This document shows, one piece after another, positions 6,769 to 13,243 of a stretch of DNA of 14,020 nucleotides. Every line of letters begins with the position of its first letter. The stretch's first letter is position 1. The stretch spans positions 1 through 14,020 of the forward strand of contig DAOVMN010000012.1 of the NCBI GenBank assembly GCA_030630685.1, written 5' to 3'. The notes below the pieces were generated by a model. The model was given only the letters and a program-made list of their open reading frames with translations. It was not told the DNA's origin and ran no database searches. This DNA comes from Thermoplasmata archaeon. GTDB taxonomy: Archaea; Thermoplasmatota; DAOVMN01. Made by a program: the position numbers and the translations under genes.

Positions 6769-8247
6769 GAATTCCGTGCCGCAGGATACACACTTTGCAG
6801 AGCTTGCCCCTGCAGGGACGGGTAGTGCCTTTCCGCAGGTTGGACAGATAACGATCTCGGTATCCTCTGACGGTTTTGGGGTACTCATACTCTGGGTCTT
6901 AGAGGAGCCTGAGCCAGCTTTCTTTGCCCCTGTTCCGGATTTGGCCTTAAGGGTAAAGGATGCACTGCATCCGGGACATCTCACCTTCAGCGGTCTGTCC
7001 ATTGAAGTGATGGGTATCTTGCTCTTGCACTTTGGACAGGTCTTGGTTTCATACACTGTTTCCTTCGCAGGGGGTGCCTCTTTCTTGGGCGACACCCGGG
7101 CCTTCGCACCTAACTTTGCCTTGAGCGTGAAGGTAGCAGAACAATCGGGACACCTCACCTTCAGTGGCCTATCCAGAGAGGTGATGGGTATCTTACCCTT
7201 GCACTTGGGGCAGGTCTTCACCTCATAAACCTTTTTTTTCTTCCCTGGTTCTTCCGGCTCCGGTTTAGGGAGTTCCTCCTTCCTTTCCTTTTTCATTTCC
7301 GGCATCAGCTTACCTAATTTTGCAAGACCGGGAGCTTTCTTCCCCGGGGTCTTTTTCATGAGCTGGTCCAATTCGCTGCCTTCTACTATCTTTTTCTCTA
7401 TTTTCTTTTCCTCCTCTTTCTTGGGATACTTACCCGCACCCATCATGATATAGCCGTTACGATAAAGATAGCCCACGATAGCGATAACAGCCACGATACC
7501 CACCCCAATCCCCAGGAAGGGAAGCGGAATGGGCAGGTTAAGGGAGGGGCCCCCATCAGAGGCCTCCTTCTTCACATGGACGACAATGAATTCATCGTTT
7601 TCCATCTTGTCCGCTGTTCCAAGCTCGTCGGTTACCCTGAGGCCCACCTTGTATTCCCCATCCTCTGAAAAGTTATAATTAAACATAGGCTCTGTCACTA
7701 AATACTCAGGTGTAAAGGTATTCACAATCTTTGGGTTGAAATCATAGGTTTTGATATCCCCCTTTGAACTGCTTGCGTCAAGAATGAGCTCCTGTCCAAG
7801 TCTTACATTGTAATCCGGTGCCAGGTCCTGACCCGTTTCTTTATCTCGAATGATTAAAATAGCCTTAGGTCTTTCGACGACAACAATGGTACCATTAATG
7901 GAATCTGTGTTTCCTTCCTTATCCTCCACCTCAAGTTTGACCGTATATGTATCCGTTGCGTGGTAGGTATGGGAAATGGAGAAGCTCTCCGTTGAGGTTT
8001 TGTTGGACCCATCTCCAAAACCCCAGGTGTAATTTTTCTCATCCGTACTGCCGCTGCCATCAAAATTTATCGTTTCGTTCACATATACTTTCCATTTATA
8101 ACACGGAGGATCCTCAAGATCCTTCTTCGGTAGGGCAGATATCGAGAAGTCCGCTTTCAGCTCACCTTCTACCGGTACTGCCGGGATGGTAAGGGTCAGC
8201 AAGAAAGCCGTTATCAGCAATGGTATCAAAAACCTGAAGTTTTTCAT
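6760..8247 (-). CDS. Membrane protein: extracellular PKD domains, cytoplasmic zinc ribbons
   Basis: A 495-residue protein starting at the ATG with GGGGAAGAG just upstream; a longer frame to 8289 lacks support and would put 14 residues before the signal peptide. Residues 1-28 are a signal peptide (FRFLIPLLITAFLLTLTIPAVP). Residues 32-126 are a PKD domain with WGFGDGS (75-81) and HTYHATDTYTVKLEV; residues 128-227 look like a second, diverged PKD-like domain. A membrane segment follows at 243-262 (PFLGIGVGIVAVIAIVGYLY). The remainder is a Lys/Glu/Pro-rich linker with three Cys4 zinc ribbons: Cys346/349/366/369, Cys404/407/424/427 and Cys468/471/486/489. The first two are near-identical duplicates (KTCPKCK, ITS.DRPLKVRCP). 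The arrangement suggests an outside sensing or adhesion part linked to an inside interaction part. Function is not known to me. Confidence 0.9.
   Translation of the reverse strand: MKNFRFLIPLLITAFLLTLTIPAVPVEGELKADFSISALPKKDLEDPPCYKWKVYVNETINFDGSGSTDEKNYTWGFGDGSNKTSTESFSISHTYHATDTYTVKLEVEDKEGNTDSINGTIVVVERPKAILIIRDKETGQDLAPDYNVRLGQELILDASSSKGDIKTYDFNPKIVNTFTPEYLVTEPMFNYNFSEDGEYKVGLRVTDELGTADKMENDEFIVVHVKKEASDGGPSLNLPIPLPFLGIGVGIVAVIAIVGYLYRNGYIMMGAGKYPKKEEEKKIEKKIVEGSELDQLMKKTPGKKAPGLAKLGKLMPEMKKERKEELPKPEPEEPGKKKKVYEVKTCPKCKGKIPITSLDRPLKVRCPDCSATFTLKAKLGAKARVSPKKEAPPAKETVYETKTCPKCKSKIPITSMDRPLKVRCPGCSASFTLKAKSGTGAKKAGSGSSKTQSMSTPKPSEDTEIVICPTCGKALPVPAGASSAKCVSCGTEFDI
6949..7224 (-). repeat. 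Duplicated zinc-ribbon coding unit (174-bp spacing)
   Basis: Bases 7123-7224 and 6949-7050 encode two copies of the same Cys4 ribbon, residues 342-375 and 400-433. Both read KTCPKCK...KIPITS.DRPLKVRCP.CSA.FTLKAK with only a few substitutions. The DNA is also clearly similar, pointing to a fairly recent internal duplication of a ribbon plus linker. Confidence 0.85.
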
Positions 8248-8255
8248 GACTCTTC

Positions 8256-8303
8256 CCCTATTATAGATTGTGCAATGCACATTTATCAATCATAATATAG
8301 TTT
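8256..8303 (-). promoter_or_regulatory. Promoter region of the PKD/zinc-ribbon gene, with palindrome
   Basis: On the minus strand, AT-rich CTATATTATG (about 8294-8303) is a TATA candidate, and a second CTATAATAG lies nearer the start (about 8258-8266). Between them is the perfect palindrome GTGCA-A-TGCAC at 8270-8280, close to the expected transcription start, a position where a repressor could bind. The regulator is unknown. Confidence 0.4.
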
Positions 8304-8309
8304 TTGGTG

Positions 8310-8403
8310 TGGTCGGTAGTTCTGTATTACAATGTACACTTCGAACGAGTGTGGGCATGGGCAAAATCTGGTCAGTCTATTTTAACCTGCCGCAAACTTT
8401 ACA
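8310..8403. mobile_element. Remnant terminal end of an IS21-like element
   Basis: On the minus strand the sequence from 8403 begins TGT and runs AAAGTTTGCGGCAGGTTAAA followed by ATAGACTGACCAG. This follows the pattern of IS21-family ends as I remember them (TGT, then CGGCAG, a short AAAAT stretch, then TGACCA). A second weaker TGGTCGGT at 8310-8317 echoes TGGTCAGT at 8369-8376, in line with the multiple terminal repeats of this family. No transposase frame is present, so this would be a solo end or deletion remnant. The coding similarity of the glycosylase stub stops exactly at this end. Confidence 0.5.
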
Positions 8404-8572
8404 CCCCAAATACCCACTCCGTTCCCTTTAACTTTCCCTTTCCATCTCTCCAGAGCCTTACCGCCCGCCCCCCGACAACCCCGTAGTATGCCCCATCTAT
8501 CTCTTTCCATCGGAAGGCCTGCCCGCACATCAGGGTGTCCCTGAGATCGAAGGGTCCATCGCAGAGGAGCAT
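8399..8572 (-). pseudogene. ogg: Truncated 8-oxoguanine DNA glycosylase (N-terminal domain only)
   Basis: A 57-residue frame. Residues 7-40 read PFDLRDTLMCGQAFRWKEID then GAYYGVVGGRAVRL, which matches the start of the OGG/AlkA-type N-terminal domain (the L..GQ.FRW signature followed by the G-V-V-G strands). The family normally has 280-320 residues; the helix-hairpin-helix glycosylase domain with its catalytic Lys and Asp is absent. Similarity ends around residue 50, and the stop codon is formed where the IS21-like end begins, so insertion or deletion at that end probably removed the rest. The ATG overlaps the nitrilase stop as TAATG, which points to former translational coupling. The stub would still be translated, but cannot cleave bases by itself. 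Confidence 0.75.
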
Positions 8573-9384
8573 TACAAGCCCCTGAGGAACTCGAACAACT
8601 CAGAGCGTTTGTCCCTGAGCACAGGCCTGCCAGCTCTTGCAATGGGGATCTCCCGCATGTCCAGGATTGCTCTAACCGATTGCTCCTTGAAGTATTCCCC
8701 TTTTGCAAGCTCGAATCCCTTGGGTGAAACCACCTTGGCCCCACCCCAGAAAGTGAGCCTCTCCTCGGTCCCAATGAGGTTGTCGTACAGGAAGAACACG
8801 GTATTCTCTATCGCCCTGACAGGAATAACTGTCTCGAAGAATCTCCGTGATAAAGTGGGTGAGGCGGAGATGCAGATGAGGATATCCGCTCCCTGCATCG
8901 CAAGGGCAGTGGAGAGCTCGGGGAAGAATATGTCGTAACACACGAGCATTCCGATCCTTCCGAGCGGGGTATCGAACACCTGAAGCCCCTTTCCTTCATG
9001 GAAATGTATCTTCTCCTCGAAGGGTAAGAAATTGACAAGGAAATATTTGTCGTATCTCCCGATGTAGCCCTTCGGGCCGATCAGAAGGGCGGAATTGTAG
9101 AGTTCCCCCTTTTCCCCAAGTGTTGGAGCACCCACAACGATGTGGCTTCCGCTATTGCTTGCGATCTCCTCTAGTTTTGTTATCTCCGTACCATCCGTTC
9201 GGATTCCCAAGCGGGGGAGCTCGTCCTTGCAAAGGTAGCCGGTCAGGAATAGTTCGGGAAAGACGATTAAATCTGCTTTCTCCTTCTCTGCATACCCTTC
9301 GATCGTTTTAAGATTTGCGGCTTTGTCCCCCAACACGGGTGCGGCCTGCACCAGGGAGACGGATACTTCCTTCTTGCGCTTCAT
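8572..9384 (-). CDS. Carbon-nitrogen hydrolase, nitrilase superfamily
   Basis: A 270-residue cytosolic amidohydrolase of the nitrilase superfamily, which cleaves C-N bonds of amides through a Glu-Lys-Cys triad. All three are visible: Glu44 in VFPELFLTGY, Lys113 in GRYDKYFL, and Cys149 in MLVCYDIFFPE. The length is typical of the single-domain enzymes. The strong N-terminus VSVSLVQAAPVLGDKAANL is family-like and supports this start; the ATG follows a TATA-like stretch by about 25 nt, so the transcript may be leaderless. The exact substrate is unclear; omega-amidase, beta-ureidopropionase-like or carbamoylputrescine-type activity cannot be told apart. It is the first gene of a minus-strand group and overlaps the glycosylase stub by one base. 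Confidence 0.94.
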   Translation of the reverse strand: MKRKKEVSVSLVQAAPVLGDKAANLKTIEGYAEKEKADLIVFPELFLTGYLCKDELPRLGIRTDGTEITKLEEIASNSGSHIVVGAPTLGEKGELYNSALLIGPKGYIGRYDKYFLVNFLPFEEKIHFHEGKGLQVFDTPLGRIGMLVCYDIFFPELSTALAMQGADILICISASPTLSRRFFETVIPVRAIENTVFFLYDNLIGTEERLTFWGGAKVVSPKGFELAKGEYFKEQSVRAILDMREIPIARAGRPVLRDKRSELFEFLRGL

Positions 9385-9405
9385 GGTTCCGGCTTTCTGT
9401 TTCAG

Positions 9406-9418
9406 GATAATAATGTTT
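9406..9418 (-). promoter_or_regulatory. TATA-like box for the nitrilase gene
   Basis: On the minus strand AAACATTATTATC sits 25-30 nt before the ATG at 9384, the spacing of a leaderless archaeal transcript. It lies in the 96-bp gap shared with the divergent ATP synthase gene. Confidence 0.4.
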
Positions 9419-9440
9419 ATCCGGAATCTCGGAAAATCCG
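9419..9440. repeat. Possible decayed copy of the hel308 21-nt block
   Basis: ATCCGGAATCTCGGAAAATC plus CG resembles ATCCGGCTCTCGGATAAATC at 5707-5726 when one small gap is allowed on each side. It sits between the divergent nitrilase and ATP synthase promoters. The match is weak enough to be chance. Confidence 0.3.
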
Positions 9441-9443
9441 CTG

Positions 9444-9453
9444 CTTTTTAATA
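9444..9453 (+). promoter_or_regulatory. TATA box for the ATP synthase D - flippase pair
   Basis: CTTTTTAATA lies with its centre about 32 nt before the ATG at 9481. Transcription would begin a few bases from the start codon. No ribosome-binding site is seen before 9481, in agreement with a leaderless mRNA. Confidence 0.5.
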
Positions 9454-9480
9454 CAACAATGAACAATTAGCGCTGATCCT

Positions 9481-10113
9481 ATGGCCGGCGAGGTAGTGGA
9501 AGGCACAAAACCCACACGCATGGAGCTCCTGAACATCAGGAAGAGGAAGGCCCTTGCCAAGAAGGGACACAAGCTCCTCACAGAGAAACGGGATGCCCTT
9601 GTGGCGGAATTCCTTGGGATAATCAAGACCAGGAAAGTCCACAGGCGAGAACTCAACGAACTCCTTTCCGGGGGAATGGATTCCCTTATCCGTGCGGAGA
9701 TGGAATCCGGCTTCGATGAGCTCAAGAGCATTGCCGCTTCCGCGCCACCGGCTCCTGAGGTGCCTGTTACTGGTGTGAACATCATGGGGGTCATTGTTCC
9801 CAGGATCGAGAGCAGCGGCCTTCCCGAGAGACTCCCGCCCTTCTACAGCCTGCACACCACCACCTCACGTCTCGATTCCGCAGTCAACGGATTCCGTGCC
9901 ACCCTCAAGAAGCTCCTGGTCGTAGCGGAGATCGAGGGCACCATCGAGAGGCTCGCACTGGAGATCGAGAAGACCCGCAGACGGGTGAATGCGCTGGAAT
10001 ATATCTTCATCCCAAGGCTTGAGAATACCGAGAAATACATCGAGATGCAGCTTCAGGAACGGGAACGGGAAGATTTCTTCAGAAGGAAGCGCATGAAAGT
10101 TCTCATGGAGTGA
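9481..10113 (+). CDS. atpD: A-type ATP synthase subunit D
   Basis: A 210-residue central-stalk subunit of the archaeal A1Ao ATP synthase, which couples ion flow through the membrane ring to ATP synthesis in the catalytic head. The N-terminus has the conserved TRMELLNIRKRKALAKKGHK motif followed by LLTEKRDAL, and the C-terminus has the second helix of the stalk coiled coil (EIEKTRRRVNALEYIFIPRL, then ENTEKYIEMQLQEREREDFF). Length is normal for the family. In most archaea atpD closes or sits within the ATP synthase operon after atpB; here no other subunit is near. Instead the gene has its own TATA-like box and its stop overlaps the flippase start as TGATG. A second copy within the main operon elsewhere in the genome cannot be excluded. 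Confidence 0.96.
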   Translation: MAGEVVEGTKPTRMELLNIRKRKALAKKGHKLLTEKRDALVAEFLGIIKTRKVHRRELNELLSGGMDSLIRAEMESGFDELKSIAASAPPAPEVPVTGVNIMGVIVPRIESSGLPERLPPFYSLHTTTSRLDSAVNGFRATLKKLLVVAEIEGTIERLALEIEKTRRRVNALEYIFIPRLENTEKYIEMQLQEREREDFFRRKRMKVLME

Positions 10114-11663
10114 TGAGCACGGAAGGAAAAACCGAGGTGTACCGGAAGACCACCCTTGGCATCCTCTACAACCTCGGTGGAAAGAACATCTGCTTTGCCA
10201 TCAACTTCCTTTTTGTCATCATCATCGCCCGCCACCTCGGACCTGCGGATTACGGGAGCTACAGCTTCTATTTGAGTGCAGCTATCTTTCTTGTCCTCTT
10301 CACTACCCTCGGGCTCGATTACACCATGAACCGATTCGTCCCTGAGATCAAACAGATGGAAGACGGGAAACTCCTCACCAGGCTCATGAGCAGGTCCTTA
10401 CTTGTCTCCCTCTTCGGCCTTGGCATTGTCTCGTTGTTTTCCATTGGTATATTTTATCTCCTCCCAACCTACACAGGCGTGGGCTACTCCTTTTCTCCAT
10501 TCATCCTCGTTCTATTCCTCGGCCTCATCTGGGCATTGACCTTTGCCGGGATATTCAAAGGGATCATGTCAGGGCTCTTTCACCAGAAATTCCTCAATAT
10601 TACGGGAACCATCTCGGTCACCATAAAACTCCTGTTGACGCTTGCCTTTTTCCATTTCGGACTCAATATCGAGGGAGTTCTCCTCGGAGTGTTAATAGCC
10701 TATGCGTTTCCATCGGTGTTGTATTACTCACATTCAAAGCGAGAGTTTGGAAGGATTGAAAGGAAGGCTCTCCCTAAAACAAAGGGCCCTTCGCAATCTT
10801 TCGATACCAAATGGGAAGAGGTCGGAAGGTATTCCTTTATCATGTTCCTTTTTGCGATCTCCTATTTCATCCTTGGCAATCAGCTTGATGTCATCATGCT
10901 CAAGTTCATCTCGGGGAATAAGGAAGCAGGGTATTACAATCTTGCCTATCGCTTCGCCTTCATCAATGCCATGGTCTTCATCGGTGCTCTCGAAGGGGTG
11001 CTTGTCTCGGCTTTCGCCTCCCTGAAGAAGGAAGGACCGGAAGGACAGCGTACCACTCTCTACAATACGCTCAGATTCACTCTATTCTTCCTTGTTCCTT
11101 CGGCAGTTGGCGGGGTACTCTTCTCCGGGAAGATCATCACCGCATTATTCGGGGATGCCTATTCCTCTTCTGTCCCCCTCCTGCAAGCCTTTTATCCCAC
11201 CCTCCTCCTTTCCATGGCACTTTCCTGGCCGCTTCGCTTCCTCCTTGTATCCACAGGCGGAGAAAAGGAGGTGCTTAAGATCTATCTTGGCTACGGCATT
11301 GTGAACCTTGCGGGCAATATCATTCTGATCCCTACTTACGGGGGGATGGGTGCAGTTGTGGCTACAGGGGCATCTGCCTGGATGATCGCTATTCACCTTT
11401 TCCACGTGGTCAGGAAGGCAGGCCTTCTTCGATTTCCCTGGAAATTCACGATCAAAACCACCCTTTCCTCGATCCTCGGGATACTCCCATTTTATTTCGT
11501 CCTTCCCTATCTCGATGCCCTCCCGATTCTTGTAGCAGCCTACCTTTTTTACTCCCTTGCTTACCTCGGCCTCTTCCTTGCAATGAAAGGCCTCACACGA
11601 AAAGAGATTCACAATATCAAGGATCTGATATTTTCTGGTGATTCAAGAAAGGGTAATTCTTAA
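10113..11663 (+). CDS. Polysaccharide flippase, Wzx-like (MOP superfamily)
   Basis: A 516-residue polytopic membrane protein of the oligosaccharide flippase branch of the MOP superfamily, proteins that move lipid-linked glycans across the membrane for surface polysaccharide or N-glycan assembly. The start carries the characteristic pattern ILYNLGGKNICFAINFLFVI then IARHLGPADYGSYSF (17-52). About 12-14 hydrophobic segments can be seen, for example 52-70, 95-117, 128-148, 165-182, 185-204, 241-256, 281-300, 321-338, 360-380, 391-408, 411-430, 449-465 and 469-490. Length fits the family. ATG 10113 overlaps the atpD stop by one base, so translation is probably coupled; a GTG one codon earlier is also open. 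No glycosyltransferase is adjacent. Confidence 0.92.
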   Translation: MSTEGKTEVYRKTTLGILYNLGGKNICFAINFLFVIIIARHLGPADYGSYSFYLSAAIFLVLFTTLGLDYTMNRFVPEIKQMEDGKLLTRLMSRSLLVSLFGLGIVSLFSIGIFYLLPTYTGVGYSFSPFILVLFLGLIWALTFAGIFKGIMSGLFHQKFLNITGTISVTIKLLLTLAFFHFGLNIEGVLLGVLIAYAFPSVLYYSHSKREFGRIERKALPKTKGPSQSFDTKWEEVGRYSFIMFLFAISYFILGNQLDVIMLKFISGNKEAGYYNLAYRFAFINAMVFIGALEGVLVSAFASLKKEGPEGQRTTLYNTLRFTLFFLVPSAVGGVLFSGKIITALFGDAYSSSVPLLQAFYPTLLLSMALSWPLRFLLVSTGGEKEVLKIYLGYGIVNLAGNIILIPTYGGMGAVVATGASAWMIAIHLFHVVRKAGLLRFPWKFTIKTTLSSILGILPFYFVLPYLDALPILVAAYLFYSLAYLGLFLAMKGLTRKEIHNIKDLIFSGDSRKGNS

Positions 11664-11668
11664 ATATC
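11657..11668 (+). promoter_or_regulatory. TATA-like box for the CDIN1-like nuclease gene
   Basis: TTCTTAAATATC overlaps the flippase stop. A transcription start about 25 nt on (near 11690) leaves a leader with AGAGG at 11693-11697, seven bases before the ATG at 11705, a usable ribosome site. This supports ATG 11705 over TTG 11702. Confidence 0.5.
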
Positions 11669-11704
11669 ATCTTGAAATGCCCGTAACAAATTAGAGGCTT
11701 ATTG

Positions 11705-12460
11705 ATGATTATCACGCTGAAACGATATAATCAGATCATGAAGGTAATCGACCATCGGACACCCGAACAACTTATAGAGGAATTTAACATAACTCCTCAG
11801 ATCGCCTATTCACTTCATTCCCAGCACATCATAAAACATGTGAAAAGGAACCACTATAGGATAAAGAATCTCTCCCCCTACCTTTACCGGAGCTGGAAGC
11901 ACGGGAAATCCATTCTAAAGATATCCAAGGAGAAACGCTTCCCTTCCGCACTTATCGCGAGCTTCATCCTTGCAGAGCACGGTATGAAAAAGAGGGAGAC
12001 CCAACAGATCCTCCTTAACCCGGAATTGTGCAAGAACCGGCGTCTCACCCAGGAACTGAAGGATGCCCTGGAGAAGGACAGGGTGTATTCCCCGTCGCTC
12101 AATGATAGACGTGCCATCGAGGGAAGAAAAGGTGAAAAGCGTCTCGAAGACTATCTCGATGAGCAGGGTATCGAATACTATGCAGAGCACGATCTGAGAG
12201 GGAACAAGAATTTCCCGAAGACCCCGGACATTCTCTTCAAGAAACACGAAGTGAACATCAAAGGATATCTTGTAAACTGGATAGAATCCAAGTCCAATTT
12301 TGGCTCCCCTTCGGAATTCAGAAACCACTACAGAAAACAGCTTTCCTCCTACACCGTGCTTTACGGCCCGGGGATCGTGGTTTACTGGTACGGGTTTGTG
12401 AAGGGCGTTAACAAGGACAGCTCCATTGTTGTGGTGGAAAGGGATTTTTTCAAGGATTGA
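11705..12460 (+). CDS. CDIN1/C15orf41-like nuclease, TPD domain
   Basis: A 251-residue protein resembling the archaeal relatives of eukaryotic CDIN1 (C15orf41), a PD-(D/E)XK-type nuclease named for its TPD motif. The N-terminal part is helical with a probable helix-turn-helix (TPEQLIEEFNITPQIAYSLH, 19-38). The nuclease part contains GRKGEKRLEDYL with Glu144, KTPDILF with Asp175, and WIESKSNFG with Glu194 and Lys196, the expected order of a PD-(D/E)XK site; Tyr-rich strands (VLYGPGIVVYWYGFV) follow. Length matches the family of about 250-280 residues. Human CDIN1 partners with codanin-1 and is mutated in a congenital anaemia; the archaeal role is not established, but nucleic-acid cleavage or repair is a fair inference. 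It is monocistronic by its promoter. Confidence 0.85.
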   Translation: MIITLKRYNQIMKVIDHRTPEQLIEEFNITPQIAYSLHSQHIIKHVKRNHYRIKNLSPYLYRSWKHGKSILKISKEKRFPSALIASFILAEHGMKKRETQQILLNPELCKNRRLTQELKDALEKDRVYSPSLNDRRAIEGRKGEKRLEDYLDEQGIEYYAEHDLRGNKNFPKTPDILFKKHEVNIKGYLVNWIESKSNFGSPSEFRNHYRKQLSSYTVLYGPGIVVYWYGFVKGVNKDSSIVVVERDFFKD

Positions 12461-12593
12461 TCATCTTTTCTTTTGGATATTCTCTTCCGTAGATGCCATA
12501 TTTTCATGCTCATAGATGGCCCGATGGTTCCACATCAATTTTTATTTCAGCCCCTTACAAATAATTTTTGTGTTTTTCTGGCAAAAATATCTC

Positions 12594-12725
12594 ACCGCGG
12601 AGAACGGTTTTGAAAATCCAGTTTTAGGGCGGAAAGGAGTGGTTCCACTGGCGGACACTTTTTCTACCGCAGAGAGAAGAATTACAGCATAATATCTCCG
12701 CGACGCTCTGCGCCCTCTGCGGTTA
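12594..12725. repeat. ACCGC(A/G)GAG-type dispersed repeats, partly inverted
   Basis: ACCGCGGAG (12594-12602), ACCGCAGAG (12666-12674) and its inverse CTCTGCGGT (12715-12723) occur within 130 bases. The last belongs to CTCTGCGCCCTCTGCGGTTA (12706-12725). Short sequences of this AACCGCAGAGGGCGCAGAG kind turn up in intergenic DNA of many bacteria and archaea, from my general knowledge; their origin is unclear. The inverted pair can form a 9-bp stem around a 40-base loop. Confidence 0.5.
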
Positions 12726-12860
12726 AATCGTCGTGGTGGTCGTCGTCGTGGTGTCCCTGTGGTCATTTTCTTGTTTGGTTCCGACTTGTCCGTGTTAGGT
12801 ACTGCATACACTCTAAAACAATGTCCTTTGTCCCGTCCCCTAACATGAACAGAAGGTAAT

Positions 12861-12881
12861 CTCCACCAACACTCGGTGGAG
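12861..12881. other. Strong stem-loop in the gene-free stretch
   Basis: CTCCACC-AACACTC-GGTGGAG is a perfect 7-bp stem with a 7-base loop. It is not followed by a T run on either strand, so it is not an obvious terminator. It may be part of a structured RNA or a recombination site. Confidence 0.5.
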
Positions 12882-13197
12882 GGGGCAGGAGGTCCGGGGC
12901 CTGTCTCCTCGACTCTGATATTATTCCAATCATTGGACATCCTTGTTCTTTTCAACACCTATGCTTGGATTGATAAGCTCTTCGATCTCCTCGGACGAAA
13001 GAATCTTCAAGCCGGGGCGGGTAATGCGTCGGGATAGATGGCGCTTGTGGGTGAGCATTCGGATCACTAAAAACAAGATGGACTGAAGAATATATACGTA
13101 GATTGGAGATAGCTTTTGACGTCCTTGTGAAAACTTCAGGCTGTTTGCATAGGGACCCACCCCCACCCCACCTTAGTTACCTACCCTGAGGAAAGAG

Positions 13198-13236
13198 TTT
13201 TAAGGCATTTCCACGGGCTCGGGTATACCGCGAGGT
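13198..13236 (+). promoter_or_regulatory. TATA-like box and ribosome site for the HVO_0476-family gene
   Basis: TTTTAAG at 13198-13204 would place transcription start near 13227. GAGGT at 13232-13236 is seven bases before the ATG at 13244 and fits the anti-Shine-Dalgarno sequence. Confidence 0.5.
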
Positions 13237-13243
13237 AGAAGAA

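Larger units (their letters stand above)
12461..13243. other. 783-bp stretch without a convincing gene
   Basis: This gap holds short repeats, one strong stem-loop and low-complexity runs such as CGTCGTGGTGGTCGTCGTCG (12729-12748) and ACCCACCCCCACCCCACC (13155-13172). Minus-strand frames of 138 and 78 residues exist, but the longer is mostly Arg/Pro-rich translation of the repeats. No tRNA, rRNA or C/D-type signature was recognised. It may be a decayed gene plus repeat insertions. Confidence 0.6.

Noticed and set aside
8382..8774. A 130-residue minus-strand frame across the nitrilase end and the glycosylase stub
   Set aside because: The other minus-strand frames carry the nitrilase C-terminus and the OGG signature, so this one is a shadow.
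12542..12958. A 138-residue minus-strand frame
   Set aside because: Its middle is Arg/Pro-rich translation of the short repeats (RRRPPRRFNRRGRRASRR), with no recognisable domain, ribosome site or promoter.
12930..13166. A 78-residue minus-strand frame ending RPGLKILSSEEIEELIN... that recalls the N-terminus of MttB-type methyltransferases (LSEEEIE.IHEAS)
   Set aside because: The resemblance is about 15 residues, no downstream catalytic part exists in any frame, and the start of the frame is low-complexity. Possibly a decayed remnant, but not supportable as a gene.
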